In this document: piece by piece, positions 33,404-42,382 of the stretch | Layout: every line of letters begins with the position of its first letter | Position numbering within the stretch: the first letter of the stretch is position 1 | Assembly: GCF_001279525.1 (NCBI RefSeq) | Contig: NZ_LGDY01000108.1 | Location: forward strand, 34,480-98,479 | DNA from: Nocardia sp. NRRL S-836 | GTDB lineage: Bacteria > Actinomycetota > Actinomycetes > Mycobacteriales > Pseudonocardiaceae | Length of the DNA stretch: 64,000 nucleotides | Direction of reading: 5' to 3' | Notes under the pieces: generated by a model | Databases searched by the model: none | What the model saw: the letters and a program-made list of their open reading frames with translations, nothing else | What the model was told of the DNA's origin: nothing | Translations under genes and position numbers: made by a program

Positions 33404-34873
33404 TCAGAGGTGTTCCTTGGTGAGTTTCCGCCACAGCGCGGGGAGTTCGGCCTCGGTCTTGTGCGCCAGCTCGACCTCACGGCCGTAGAGGAGGCCGAAC
33501 GTGAAGCCGTTCTCGTCGCCCCGGCCCAGTTCGAGGAGGACGGGGCGCGCCACCACGGAGTCCTGGTGCTCGCCGAGGAGGGTCTGGACGTCCTTGGCGC
33601 GCTGGCGCAGGTGCGTGGCGTGCTTGCCCAGGGCGGGTTCGGCGACCTCGGCGGAGTAGCGCAGGCGTTTGGCGGCCTTGCGGGCCTCGTGGAGGGGTTC
33701 GTCGGCGTGCTCGGCGGCCAGTGCGGCCTCGACTCGGGTGTCGAGGCGGTGGCGGGCCTTCTCGACGAGGCGGGGGAGGACGTCCTTGGCCTTGCCGGAG
33801 GCGAGGCGGGTCAGCGGGGGTGTGGTGAGGAGGGTGTCGATGGAGTTGAGGAGGGTGAAGTAGCGCTTGTCGTCCAGCGCTGCGACGGAGGCCTGGTGGG
33901 CGGCGGCCTCGCGAGGGGCGAAGTGGCGGGTGAGGCGGGCGGCGACGTCACCCAGGGCCAGTTCTGGCGGGAGGGTGTGGAGGGCGTCCTCGAAGCGGGT
34001 GCGCAGGACCTCCAGGTCGCGGGAGGTGCCCAGGACGCCGGCGAGCCACTTGAGCTCGTCGGTCAGGGTGCGGGTGGCCTCGCGGTCGATGATCTTGCCG
34101 AACGCCTGGAGGGCCGAGCGCATGCGGCGGGTGGCCACGCGCATCTGGTGCACGGCGTCGTGTTCGTTGCGGCGGACGCGGGGGTCCTGGTTCTGCAGCG
34201 CGGCGCGTTGTTCGTGCAGGTAGGCGAGGACGACGTCGCCTGCGGTGGATTTCTTGGTGACACGCGGGACGGGGTCGCGTTTGACGCCGATGACCTGCGC
34301 GAGCTTCGAGGAGGACGAGGACCGGTGGATGCCCGCGTCGCCGAGGTGCTGTTCGACGGTGTCGAGCAGGGCGCGGTCGCCGGCGCCGAGCTCGACCTCG
34401 ATCTCGCGCCACGAGGTGGTGCGGGTCGAGGAGCCCATGGTCTGGGCGGTCACCACGTCGTCGACGACCTCGGCGAGCATCTCGCCGGTGCCGTTGGAGA
34501 GCTGCCAGCGGCGGCGGTTGGTCTTGATCTGGGCGACCGGGGCCAGCTCGGAGCCGCGGGTGTGCGCGCGGACCAGGGAGGTGAGGTCCTTCGGGGGCTT
34601 CTTCACCGCGCGGCCGAGCGGGGCGTGCAGCTCCTGGCGGGAGTCGGTGCCGGCCGGGAGCTTCAGGTGCCAGCCCTCGTCGGGGCCGCCGACCCGCCTG
34701 CGCAGCGTCACGCCGGCGCGCGCGAGGCGGTAGTCGTCGGTGTCGAAGTACGTGGCTTCGAGGTCGAACTCCTCCGGACCCGCCGCCACGCCGGTGATCG
34801 TGCTGAGGTCCGGCAGACTCGCGTCCGATGGGGCCTCGTACTTGCGTTCGGTCTCAGTAGTAGAGGTCGCCAT
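33404..34873 (-). CDS. CYTH and CHAD domain protein
   Basis: 489 residues. The N-terminal CYTH domain (about 1-205) opens with the metal/phosphate motif ETERKYE and contains ATYFDTDDYRLARAGVTLRRR. The C-terminal CHAD domain (about 215-489) has the conserved-His helix HDAVHQMRVATRRMRSALQ, and a second copy HEARKAAKRLRYSAEVAEP. CYTH proteins hydrolyse triphosphate substrates, often inorganic triphosphate; CHAD domains bind polyphosphate. A role in polyphosphate metabolism or at polyphosphate granules follows from the families. Transcribed alone. A GGAA directly before the ATG gives only a weak ribosome site. Confidence 0.93.
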   Translation of the reverse strand: MATSTTETERKYEAPSDASLPDLSTITGVAAGPEEFDLEATYFDTDDYRLARAGVTLRRRVGGPDEGWHLKLPAGTDSRQELHAPLGRAVKKPPKDLTSLVRAHTRGSELAPVAQIKTNRRRWQLSNGTGEMLAEVVDDVVTAQTMGSSTRTTSWREIEVELGAGDRALLDTVEQHLGDAGIHRSSSSSKLAQVIGVKRDPVPRVTKKSTAGDVVLAYLHEQRAALQNQDPRVRRNEHDAVHQMRVATRRMRSALQAFGKIIDREATRTLTDELKWLAGVLGTSRDLEVLRTRFEDALHTLPPELALGDVAARLTRHFAPREAAAHQASVAALDDKRYFTLLNSIDTLLTTPPLTRLASGKAKDVLPRLVEKARHRLDTRVEAALAAEHADEPLHEARKAAKRLRYSAEVAEPALGKHATHLRQRAKDVQTLLGEHQDSVVARPVLLELGRGDENGFTFGLLYGREVELAHKTEAELPALWRKLTKEHL

Positions 34874-34997
34874 TTCCTATTCATACCCCGCTCCGCCGCA
34901 GTTCACGCAGCATCGTGACGGTCCGTGAAGGACGGGCGCTCGGGCGGGCGGAAGCCGGACTCGGACGCGTGTAATCCGGGTTGCCCTCCTTGGCGCG

Positions 34998-35834
34998 GTG
35001 CACACCGTCAGGTTCGCTGGGTGGGTGCCCACGGAGAAGGAACGCCTCGAGGTCGTCGAGCCGCAGGTCGCCACGTTGATCAGTCACGTCGGCCAGCTTG
35101 CCGCGCAGCTGGAGCGGATGACGGCGCGGCTCACCGTGCTGGAGCGCAGGTTGTCCGGTGCCGGCGACGGTGAGCCGGCGGACCTCGACGCGGTCGCGGG
35201 CGACATCGCGCCGCTGGTCGAGGCGCTGCGGGTGGCGTGGGACGCCGAGCAGGAGCTGCTCGCCGACCCGATGCGGGTCGAGCTGCGCCAGCTGGTGCTG
35301 GAGTTCGAGGGGCTCAAGGCGCGCCGCGACGAGGCGCGGTCGAAGCTCGACGGCGGGCGGGTGCCGCGGTTCGAGCGGGACGCGCTCAGCCACGAGGTGC
35401 GCCAGATGGAGTGGCTGATCAACGCCAACGAGGCGAGCGCGCAGCGGGCGGCCGAGCGGCTGGTGGCCGACGAGGACGCCACCGGTGAGCAGTGGCGGAC
35501 CGAGGCCGTGCTCGCCGGCGAGAAGGCCCGCGAGGAGATCAGGGACGCCGCCGCGCGCCGGATCTCCGCCGCGCTCAGCCAGTACGCGCGCATGCCGGTG
35601 TGGTTCCGGGTCGGGCTGGGCGAGATCACCGCGCCGGACCCGTCGTTCTGGCTGGACGCGGCGGTCGCCGTGCTCGCCTACCGGCTGGAGTACGGGGTCA
35701 CCGACGCGGTCTCACCGCTGGGTGCGCCGCCGTCGGCGACCAGCGGCAACGAGGCGTGGGTGCGGCGCGCGAACGTCTACGCCGACATCACCGACCGGCT
35801 CGCGACGCTGGCCGCCACGTTCCACCTCCAGTAG
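34998..35834 (+). CDS. Coiled-coil protein of unknown function
   Basis: 278 residues if started at GTG 34998; GTG 35025 is an equally plausible start. Residues about 20-130 are strongly helical and heptad-like (ISHVGQLAAQLERMTARLTV, LEFEGLKARRDEARSKLDGG), followed by a Glu/Ala-rich helix and a C-terminal globular part with MPVWFRVGLGEITAPDPSFW. No signal peptide or membrane segment. I do not recognise the family. It ends immediately before a 12-bp hairpin. It is divergent from the CYTH-CHAD gene. Confidence 0.72.
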   Translation: MHTVRFAGWVPTEKERLEVVEPQVATLISHVGQLAAQLERMTARLTVLERRLSGAGDGEPADLDAVAGDIAPLVEALRVAWDAEQELLADPMRVELRQLVLEFEGLKARRDEARSKLDGGRVPRFERDALSHEVRQMEWLINANEASAQRAAERLVADEDATGEQWRTEAVLAGEKAREEIRDAAARRISAALSQYARMPVWFRVGLGEITAPDPSFWLDAAVAVLAYRLEYGVTDAVSPLGAPPSATSGNEAWVRRANVYADITDRLATLAATFHLQ

Positions 35835-35835
35835 T

Positions 35836-35863
35836 CCTCCCGCAACCGAACGGTTGCGGGAGG
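35836..35863 (+). terminator. Hairpin terminator after the coiled-coil gene
   Basis: A perfect 12-bp stem CCTCCCGCAACC / GGTTGCGGGAGG with a 4-nt loop begins 2 nt after the stop. No T tract, as is common for actinomycete terminators. Confidence 0.6.
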
Positions 35864-36012
35864 CCGGCACGGACCGCGATGTGCTGATCAACGCGCCGAG
35901 CCGGTGGCGTCGCAACGCCCCGGCCGCGAGAACCGCTTCTCGGTCCGTTCCGACGCCACCGCCACCTGGAGGTCCTCGCCGGCCTCGCAGTGGGACAGCC
36001 GGCTCGCGCGGC

Positions 36013-37548
36013 TCAAGAAGATCGCTGAGGCATGACCTTCCCGCCGACCACGGTGGCCAGCACCGGGATGTCGGCGATCGCGTCGCTGGTGCGCGGGTCG
36101 TCGCCGAGCACGACGAGGTCCGCGAGCTTGCCGGGTGTGATGCTGCCCAGCACGTCCTCCTTGCGGCACGCGTAGGCGCCGCCGAGCGTGTACGCGCGGA
36201 TCGCCTCCTCGACGGTGACCGCCTCGTCCGGCCCGACCGCGCGGCCGCTCGCCGACCGCCGCCGCACCATGAACTCGATGGCGCGCAACGGTGCCCCGTC
36301 CGCGACCGGCCGGTCCGAGCTGCCCGCGACGGTGATGCCGTGGTCGAGGAACGACCGCCCGCGGTACATCCACGGCGCCCGCCGCGGTCCCATGATCTCG
36401 CTGTAGTCGTCGCCGTACGCCCACAGGAACGTCGGCTGCACGACGGGGACCAGGCCGAGAGCGGCGATCCGGCCGAGCTGGTCCGGCCGCACCAGGCCGC
36501 AGTGCTCGATGCGGTGCCGGGCGTCCGGGCGCGGCCGTGCCGACTGCGCCCGCGCCACCGCGTCCAGCGTGAAGTCGATGGCACGGTCGCCGATCGCGTG
36601 GATCGCGAGCTGCCACCCGGCGTTGTGGCCGTCGACGATGGCCGCCCGCATGAACTCCTCGGACTCGGCGAGCTGACCGCGGTTGTCGCCGCCGGTGTAC
36701 GGCTCGGTCAACGCGGCCGTGCGCGCGATCATGCCGCCGTCGGTCCACAGCTTGAGGGCGCCCAACGACACCATGTCGTCGCCGAAGCCGGTGTGCAGGC
36801 CGAGGTCGATCGCCCGTGCGATGCCGTCCGCCGGATCGGCGGCGACGTCGTGCAGCACGTACGCGGAGACCATGAGCTGCACGCGGATCGGCAGCCGCGC
36901 GCGTTGGTACGCCGCGGCTTCCAGCGGTGAGCTGGCGATCAGGCCCGCGCCGATGCCCGCCTCCGCGCACATCGTCACGCCCTGCGCCAGCACCTGCTCG
37001 GCACTGCGGTGCAGCTCGGCGACGATCTCCTCGACCGAGTAGGGCAGCCGCAACGACCGCGCGGCCAGCTGCTCGTTCTCGGTCAGCCAGCCGTCACTGT
37101 TGATCTGCGGGAGTTGCCGCAGCACCACCGAGTTCACCACGCACGCGTGCCCGGACAGGTCGGCGACGTACACCGGGCGGCCGCCGCTGACCACGTCGAG
37201 GTCTGCGGCGGTGAGCGGCCGGTCCATGATCCGCCGGTCGTAGCCGGACGCCTCGATCCACGCCGTGCCGGGCGCGTCGGTCAACGCGCGCTGCACGGCG
37301 GCCACGGTGTTCAGCCCGGTCACGTCGATGGTGCGCCGGCCGTTCCACGCCAGGTGCGTGTGGGCGTCGATGAAACCGGGCAGCACCACGGCACCGCCGA
37401 GGTCCGCGGTCTCGGCCGCGGGCAGGTCGGCGACCTGCTCGTCCAGCCCGGCGATGCGGCCCTGCCAGATGCCGATCGTGTGCGCGGCGGGGCGGGCCGG
37501 GTCCATGGTGAGAACCCGGCAGCCCGTCAGCTTCAGGTCGAGTTTCAC
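36013..37548 (-). CDS. Amidohydrolase, YtcJ-like
   Basis: 511 residues. The metal-dependent hydrolase barrel is recognisable by PGFIDAHTHLAWNGRR near residue 60, HAIGDRAIDFTLDA, RIEHCGLVRPDQL, VAGSSDRPVADGAPL and the C-terminal GKLADLVVLGDDP. YtcJ-like amidohydrolases act on N-acylated amino acids or amides; the substrate is unknown. ATGA overlap with the ornithine/lysine N-hydroxylase gene puts it in the same iron-regulated transcript, so it could act on a siderophore or its precursor. That role is an inference. Confidence 0.88.
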   Translation of the reverse strand: MKLDLKLTGCRVLTMDPARPAAHTIGIWQGRIAGLDEQVADLPAAETADLGGAVVLPGFIDAHTHLAWNGRRTIDVTGLNTVAAVQRALTDAPGTAWIEASGYDRRIMDRPLTAADLDVVSGGRPVYVADLSGHACVVNSVVLRQLPQINSDGWLTENEQLAARSLRLPYSVEEIVAELHRSAEQVLAQGVTMCAEAGIGAGLIASSPLEAAAYQRARLPIRVQLMVSAYVLHDVAADPADGIARAIDLGLHTGFGDDMVSLGALKLWTDGGMIARTAALTEPYTGGDNRGQLAESEEFMRAAIVDGHNAGWQLAIHAIGDRAIDFTLDAVARAQSARPRPDARHRIEHCGLVRPDQLGRIAALGLVPVVQPTFLWAYGDDYSEIMGPRRAPWMYRGRSFLDHGITVAGSSDRPVADGAPLRAIEFMVRRRSASGRAVGPDEAVTVEEAIRAYTLGGAYACRKEDVLGSITPGKLADLVVLGDDPRTSDAIADIPVLATVVGGKVMPQRSS

Positions 37549-38795
37549 GCGGTCGCGAGGACCGGTACGGGGGTGTTGGTCAGCACGGAAGCCAGGATCT
37601 CACCTGAGCGCACCGCGACGTTGGACAACAGCGACGAGGTGATGCCGTGCGAGTGCTCGGTGCCGCCCTGGAGGTAGATGCCGCCGCGCAACGTCGACCT
37701 GATCCGGTAGTCCCGTCCCACGACCAGCCGGCCGGCCGCGTCACGGGCGCACGTCGCGTCGAGCGAACCGAGCGCCGGCGTGGCCTCGTCGTAGCCGGTC
37801 GCGAGCAGGACCAGATCGGCGTCGAGGAACTCCTGCTCGCCGGTGACCAGCGACTGGATCACCGCACGCGCGCCGGTCGCGGACTCCTCGACCGCCACGA
37901 GCCGGGTCATGTTCATCATCTTCAGCCGCTCGGTGCCGAGCACCTTCTCCCGGTAGGTGGTCCGGTAGAGCTGCGCGATCAGGTCGACGTCGACCACGGA
38001 GTAGTTGGTGTTGCGGTGGTAGCCCATCAGCCGCTGCTTCACCGCGTCCGGTGCGCCGAAGTAGTGGTCGACGGCCTCCGGGTCGAAGATCCGGTTCGCG
38101 AACGAGCTGTCGTCGGCGGGGCTGTAGCCGTAGCGGGAGAACACCGAGCAGATCTCGGCGCCGGGGAACTCGCGGTGCAGGTGGGCGACGGCCTCGGCGG
38201 CGCTCTGGCCGGCACCGACGACGACGCAGCGCTTCGGGTCCTTCAGTCCGGGAACCCGGTGCAGGAACTCGCTGTTGTGCCACACCCGGTCCGACAGCGC
38301 GACGCCCTCGGGAACGGCCGGGCGCAGGCCCGTGGCGAAGATCAGGTTGCGGGCCCGGTACACGTCACCGGCGGCGGTCGTCACCTCGAACAGGTCGTCC
38401 TCGACCGCCGTCACGTCCACGGCCTCCGCGCCGTAGGTGACCAGGTCGTCGACCTGCGCGGCGGCCCACTCGAAGTAGTCGTGGAACTCCACGCGCAGCG
38501 GGAACAGGTTCTTGTGGTTGACGAAGTCGACGAGCCGGCCGCGGTCCTTGAGGTAGCACAGGAACGAGAAGCGGCTGGCCGGATTCCGCATGGTGACCAG
38601 GTCCTTGAGGAACGAGACCTGCATCGTGGCGTCGTCCAGCAGCATGCCGCGATGCCAGCCGAACGCCTGCTGACGTTCCAGGAACACTGCGGTGACAGGG
38701 GTTTCGGCCTGCTCGTTGTGCTCGGTGAGAGCGATCGCGAGCGCCAGGTTGGAAGGCCCGAAGCCGATGCCGACGACGTCGTAGATGGGGTGCAC
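37545..38795 (-). CDS. L-ornithine/L-lysine N-hydroxylase for hydroxamate siderophore
   Basis: 416 residues from GTG 38795. It shows the SidA/PvdA/IucD pattern: FAD motif GIGFGPSNLALAIALTEH, FLERQQAFGWHRGMLLDDAT, the NADPH motif CVVVGAGQSAAEAVAHL, the ornithine-pocket RYGYSPADDSSFANRIFDPE with NTNYSVVD, and LLATGYDEATP. It uses FAD, NADPH and oxygen to make N5-hydroxyornithine (or N6-hydroxylysine). An iron box lies over its promoter, and a formyltransferase is divergent, together matching coelichelin-type CchB/CchA. No NRPS is in the window. Confidence 0.92.
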   Translation of the reverse strand: MHPIYDVVGIGFGPSNLALAIALTEHNEQAETPVTAVFLERQQAFGWHRGMLLDDATMQVSFLKDLVTMRNPASRFSFLCYLKDRGRLVDFVNHKNLFPLRVEFHDYFEWAAAQVDDLVTYGAEAVDVTAVEDDLFEVTTAAGDVYRARNLIFATGLRPAVPEGVALSDRVWHNSEFLHRVPGLKDPKRCVVVGAGQSAAEAVAHLHREFPGAEICSVFSRYGYSPADDSSFANRIFDPEAVDHYFGAPDAVKQRLMGYHRNTNYSVVDVDLIAQLYRTTYREKVLGTERLKMMNMTRLVAVEESATGARAVIQSLVTGEQEFLDADLVLLATGYDEATPALGSLDATCARDAAGRLVVGRDYRIRSTLRGGIYLQGGTEHSHGITSSLLSNVAVRSGEILASVLTNTPVPVLATA

Positions 38796-38803
38796 GAGAC
38801 TTG

Positions 38804-38832
38804 AACTTAGGGCAGCCTAAGCTTATCTGCAA
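38804..38832 (-). promoter_or_regulatory. Promoter of the N-hydroxylase operon
   Basis: On the minus strand TTGCAG (38827-38832), a 17-nt spacer and TAAGTT (38804-38809) form a good sigma-70 promoter. The spacer and -10 contain an iron-box dyad, and the GTG follows 8 nt after the -10. Confidence 0.6.
38806..38821. promoter_or_regulatory. Iron box 1 (IdeR/DmdR type)
   Basis: A perfect dyad CTTAGG-GCAG-CCTAAG. It resembles the core of the TTAGGTTAGGCTAACCTAA consensus of actinobacterial iron-dependent repressors. It overlaps the leftward promoter, which would be blocked when iron is plentiful. Confidence 0.65.
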
Positions 38833-38840
38833 GCGGTTCG

Positions 38841-38859
38841 TTAGGTTAGCCTGACCGTA
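38841..38859. promoter_or_regulatory. Iron box 2 (IdeR/DmdR type)
   Basis: TTAGGTTAGCCTGACCGTA matches the 19-bp iron box in its left half (TTAGGTTAG) and more weakly in the right. It lies 29 nt before the rightward formyltransferase start. Confidence 0.65.
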
Positions 38860-38887
38860 TCCCACCGGCGTTGAGGAGGACACCCCC

Positions 38888-39835
38888 ATGAGGGTCGTCA
38901 TGTTCGGGTTCCAGACCTGGGGTCATCGCACCCTGCAGGCGCTCTTGGCATCTGAGCACGAGGTCGTCCTGGTGGTGACCCACCCCAGGGGTGAGGGCGT
39001 GTACGAGAAGGTCTGGAGCGACTCGGTCGAGGACCTGGCCCGCGAGAACGGCGTCGAGGTCGTCGTCCGCGAACGGCCGGAGGACCAGGAGTTGCTCGAC
39101 CGGCTCAAGGCCGCCGACCCGGACGTGATCGTCGCGTGCAACTGGCGGACCTGGATCCCGCCGCAGGTCTTCACGCTGCCCAAGCGCGGCACGCTCAACG
39201 TGCACGACTCGCTGCTGCCGAAGTACGCGGGCTTCTCCCCGTTGATCTGGGCGCTGATCAACGACGAGAAGGAGGTCGGCGTGACCGCGCACATGATGGA
39301 CGACACGCTCGACGCCGGCGACATCGTGCTGCAACGCTCGGTCCCGGTCGGCCCGCGCGACACCACCGCCGACCTGTTCGCCAAGACGCTGGAGCTGTTC
39401 GGCCCCATCACGATCGACGGCCTCGCCGAGATCGCGTCCGGCCGCACCGAGTTCACCAAGCAGGACCGGTCGCAGGCCTCGTTCTTCCACAAGCGCGCCG
39501 AGGAGGACCTGCGGATCGACTTCACCTGGAGCGCGGAGGAGCTGGACCGGCTGGTGCGGGCCCAGTGCGCGCCGTACCCGAGCGCGTTCTGCTTCCACCG
39601 CGGTGAGCGCCTGGAGATCATCGAGGCCGACGTCTCCGCCGAGGTCTACGGCGGCACGCCCGGCCGGATCTTCTACCGCGAGGGTGACGGCGTGGCGGTC
39701 GTCGCGGGTGCCGAGGCCCGCCGCGGGCGCAGCAAGGCGTTGCTGGTCAAGACGGTCCGCACGGCCGACGGCACCGAGCTCAAGGCCCAGGAGTACTTCC
39801 GGACCATGGGCGGTTACCTGACCTCCCGGCCCTGA
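38888..39835 (+). CDS. Formyltransferase of siderophore assembly (CchA-like)
   Basis: 315 residues with GAGGAGG 8 nt upstream. The N-terminal formyltransferase domain is that of methionyl-tRNA formyltransferases: VMFGFQTWGHRTLQALLAS, ADPDVIVACNWRTWIPPQVF, the catalytic region LNVHDSLLPKYAGFSPLIWA (Asn-His-Asp) and MMDDTLDAGDIVLQ. The C-terminal domain is a short barrel. It should use N10-formyl-THF to formylate N-hydroxyornithine, by analogy with the coelichelin cluster. It shares an iron-boxed divergent promoter with the N-hydroxylase. The true fmt gene normally lies beside def or priA, which are absent here. Confidence 0.85.
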   Translation: MRVVMFGFQTWGHRTLQALLASEHEVVLVVTHPRGEGVYEKVWSDSVEDLARENGVEVVVRERPEDQELLDRLKAADPDVIVACNWRTWIPPQVFTLPKRGTLNVHDSLLPKYAGFSPLIWALINDEKEVGVTAHMMDDTLDAGDIVLQRSVPVGPRDTTADLFAKTLELFGPITIDGLAEIASGRTEFTKQDRSQASFFHKRAEEDLRIDFTWSAEELDRLVRAQCAPYPSAFCFHRGERLEIIEADVSAEVYGGTPGRIFYREGDGVAVVAGAEARRGRSKALLVKTVRTADGTELKAQEYFRTMGGYLTSRP

Positions 39836-39907
39836 TCAGGCGGGTCACGACGGGCTGATCGCGGACCGGGTGACCGGGCCGTGATCAGCATGGTCGATCA
39901 TTGGCCC

Positions 39908-40558
39908 ATGAATCGCGCTGCGGTGACGTCACTTGTCGTCTTCGTGCTCCTGGTGGCACTGGGCTGGTATCTGACGGAACTCCAGTCGAACAAGGAGAAT
40001 CCGCCCACGCCGACCGGCACGAACACGCCCGCGCCAGGGGGTTCGACGGACCTCGGCGCGCTGCAGATCGCGCCGGAGGGCAAGATGGCCGGCTACAGCC
40101 GCGACCGGTTCCCGCACTGGGCCTCGCAGGGCAACTCCTGTGACACCAGGGAGGTCGTGCTCCAGCGGCAGGGCACAGACGTCAAGTCGGACAACGACTG
40201 CAAGGCCGTCTCCGGCACGTGGACGAGCCCGTACGACAACGTGGTGATCAAGGACGCGGCCGAGGTCGACATCGACCACACCGTGCCGCTGGCGGAAGCC
40301 TGGCGGTCCGGTGCGGACAAGTGGACCGACGACCAGCGCAAGGCGTTCGCCAACGACCTGGGTGGCATCCAGCTGATCGCCGTGACAGCGAAGACCAACC
40401 GCGGCAAGGGCGACCAGGACCCGGCCAAGTGGAAGCCGCCGGTGCAGACCTACTGGTGCACCTACGCCCAGCACTGGATCGCGGTGAAGATCACCTACAA
40501 GCTGACCGTGGACCAGGCCGAGCACGACGCGCTCGCCGGGATGCTCAAGGCGTGCTGA
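39908..40558 (+). CDS. Secreted or anchored HNH endonuclease (DUF1524-like)
   Basis: 216 residues from ATG 39908 (GATCAT box 6 nt upstream; a longer frame begins at 39881). One N-terminal hydrophobic segment (VTSLVVFVLLVALGWYL) acts as a signal or anchor, followed by a Pro/Thr linker. The HNH core is visible: VDIDHTVPLAEAW (first His pair), NDLGGIQLIAVTAKTNRGKG (Asn) and DPAKWKPP. Two Cys pairs are possible. Such exported nucleases degrade DNA outside the cell, perhaps for nutrient scavenging. Overlaps the convergent methyltransferase by 14 nt. Confidence 0.85.
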   Translation: MNRAAVTSLVVFVLLVALGWYLTELQSNKENPPTPTGTNTPAPGGSTDLGALQIAPEGKMAGYSRDRFPHWASQGNSCDTREVVLQRQGTDVKSDNDCKAVSGTWTSPYDNVVIKDAAEVDIDHTVPLAEAWRSGADKWTDDQRKAFANDLGGIQLIAVTAKTNRGKGDQDPAKWKPPVQTYWCTYAQHWIAVKITYKLTVDQAEHDALAGMLKAC

Positions 40559-41282
40559 TCACCGTCACGGTGACCGGCTCGACATAGGTGTCCGACCTGA
40601 GCGCCCGCTGCAGCTTTTCCCGGAACAGCGGGCGTTCGTGCGATTTGGGCAGTGTGTCCGGCGACATCGCGGAGAACAGGCTGCCCGCCAGCTCCTCGAC
40701 GGTGTGCTGGTGCGTGTAGCCGATGGTCCACTCGTGCGGCGTGAACCCCGCACGGCTGAGTGCGTCCGCATACCGTTGGCGCGCAACGGCATCCGTGCCG
40801 CAGTCGGCCGTGATCGGGGTGTGGAACCAGTCCTGGAGCACCCGCCGGATCGCCGGGTGCTGGCGCCACAGCGGCGTCCCGTTCGCGATGATCGCGAACT
40901 TCTCGGTGCGCGCCTGGCGGAACAGCCGCTCGTGGTCCATCCAGTGCAGCGCCTGCCCGACCACGACCGCGTCGAACCGTCCGAGCTCCGCCACGTCCGC
41001 GTCCGAGCCGAGGTGCCAGTCGACGTTCGGCAACGCCGGCGCGTGCGCGAGCATGTCCGGCTCCGGGTCGACCGCGAGCACCCGCCGCACGTGCCTCGAC
41101 AGCGGGGCGGCGAGCTGGCCGGTGCCGCAGCCGAGGTCGAGCACGACGTGGTCGCGGGTCAGCCCGAGCTTGCCGACCAGCGCGTCGATCACCGGCGGTG
41201 GGTAGCCGGGCCGGAACCTCGCGTAGAAGTCCGCCACCTCACCGCTGAAACCCAGCCCTGTACCGCTCTTGTCCCCGGACAT
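40545..41282 (-). CDS. SAM-dependent methyltransferase, class I
   Basis: 245 residues. It contains the SAM-binding motif I VLDLGCGTGQLAAPL (about 47-61), motif II LAVDPEPDML and FDAVVVGQALHWMD. The family pattern (FYARFRPGYPPPVIDAL start and the QALHWMD motif) is that of UbiE/MenG-like methyltransferases of unknown substrate found throughout actinobacteria. No cofactor beyond SAM is evident and no cluster surrounds it. ATG start at 41282; the 133-bp region upstream to the next gene holds no recognisable feature. Confidence 0.88.
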   Translation of the reverse strand: MSGDKSGTGLGFSGEVADFYARFRPGYPPPVIDALVGKLGLTRDHVVLDLGCGTGQLAAPLSRHVRRVLAVDPEPDMLAHAPALPNVDWHLGSDADVAELGRFDAVVVGQALHWMDHERLFRQARTEKFAIIANGTPLWRQHPAIRRVLQDWFHTPITADCGTDAVARQRYADALSRAGFTPHEWTIGYTHQHTVEELAGSLFSAMSPDTLPKSHERPLFREKLQRALRSDTYVEPVTVTVISTP

Positions 41283-41415
41283 TCCCCAGACACTGCCTCA
41301 CTTCGCGCGCGCCTGCCGGGAGATCAGCCTGAAGCAGACGCCGCTCGGCACCGCGGTGGTCCGGCGGGATGGCGGGCCCGGCGGGCACCGGGACGCCACC
41401 CCTGCCGGCGGTGGC

Positions 41416-42066
41416 TTAGCTGACCTGCACCGACTCGAACAGGCCGGACAGCTTCCAGTGCGTCACGTAGCCCATGGCCTCGGCCGCGATCAGCACGTCG
41501 AGCTTGCCCAGGTTCGTGCGCTTGGGCATCTGGTAGGCCTTGCCGCGCCGCACGTCGAGCACCACCGGCGTGGCGCCCGGCAGGGTGTCGCCGATCGTGT
41601 GCTGCAGGATGCGCAGCCCCACGTTGGCCGCCTCCCTGGTCAGCGGCACCTCCTTGGCGTGGACGAGCACCGCGTAGGTCGACCCGTCCTTCTTGCGCAG
41701 CCCCAGGTGGGGCCGCACCTTCAACGTGAGCTCGCCGGCCCGGTAGGTCGTGCCCTCCACCGGCACGCCGGTCGCCTTGAACGCGCTCAGCCAGGGCAGG
41801 AAGCCGTCGGCGATCTCCTCGAACGCCCGCGGCTGGCCGGTGCGGTTGGCGGCCATGACCGCCTTCTTCAGCTCCAGTTCAGGTTCGGTCGAGTTGACCG
41901 CTCGGCGCATGGCGTCGCGGATCGGGTTGTAGAAGCCGCAGATCTTCGGGTCCTCGGTCAGATACATTCCCCGCTGCTCTGACACGATGCTGATGCGTCC
42001 ACGCTGGCCGCTCATGACGTACTCGGTGAACGACAGTGCGGTGACGCTGACGTTGTTGTCCGGCAA
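41416..42066 (-). CDS. Hypothetical protein, no recognised family
   Basis: 216 residues from TTG 42066, chosen because GGGGAG lies 6 nt upstream; GTG 42096 is an in-frame alternative without such a site. There is no signal peptide or membrane segment. Visible features are SFTEYVMSGQRGRISIVSEQ, ICGFYNPIRDAMRRAV, and a basic segment LRKKDGSTYAVLVHAKEVPL. The charge pattern suggests a soluble alpha/beta protein. I do not recognise it, and its neighbours do not help. It is preceded by an intergenic region with a CCTAGTG direct repeat. Confidence 0.6.
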   Translation of the reverse strand: MPDNNVSVTALSFTEYVMSGQRGRISIVSEQRGMYLTEDPKICGFYNPIRDAMRRAVNSTEPELELKKAVMAANRTGQPRAFEEIADGFLPWLSAFKATGVPVEGTTYRAGELTLKVRPHLGLRKKDGSTYAVLVHAKEVPLTREAANVGLRILQHTIGDTLPGATPVVLDVRRGKAYQMPKRTNLGKLDVLIAAEAMGYVTHWKLSGLFESVQVS

Positions 42067-42382
42067 CGCTTTCTCCCCTCGTACCGCCTTCTTCACCTGA
42101 CGGTAGCCGAGGGGTCTGACAAAAACGGCGCTGCGCCGAACGGCCTAGTGACTACCTAGTGTTGCCGACTCACTCCAACGGGTGCCACTCAGGGTGGTGC
42201 TTTAGGCCTCATTCGGTAAGCGGACCGTGACGAACTGGCCGCCGATCGCACCGCCGACCGTTCGTCTGCCGTTCGCCGACGCTCGCGCAACGCTCACCGC
42301 ACGGCAGGCCGGAGTCACCCTCCGTAGAAGATCAACTGAAGAGAATGGGTTCCGCAGACGATTCCGCGGTGTAGGGAGCACG
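42067..42382. other. Intergenic region with CCTAGTG repeat and small hairpin
   Basis: CCTAGTG occurs twice (42144-42150, 42155-42161) separated by ACTA, an 11-bp period. CGGCGCTGCGCCG at 42126-42138 can pair and on the minus strand is followed by TTTTT, which might form a weak attenuator ahead of the leftward gene. The rest up to the small membrane-protein gene shows no gene. Confidence 0.35.

Noticed and set aside
32497..33423. Rightward 308-codon frame over the GH20 5' end and spacer
   Set aside because: It overlaps the GH20 signal peptide region and repeat-like DNA, with no start context or domain.
38888..39835. Housekeeping methionyl-tRNA formyltransferase (fmt)
   Set aside because: The iron-boxed divergent promoter shared with an N-hydroxylase and the absence of def/priA neighbours fit a siderophore formyltransferase better.
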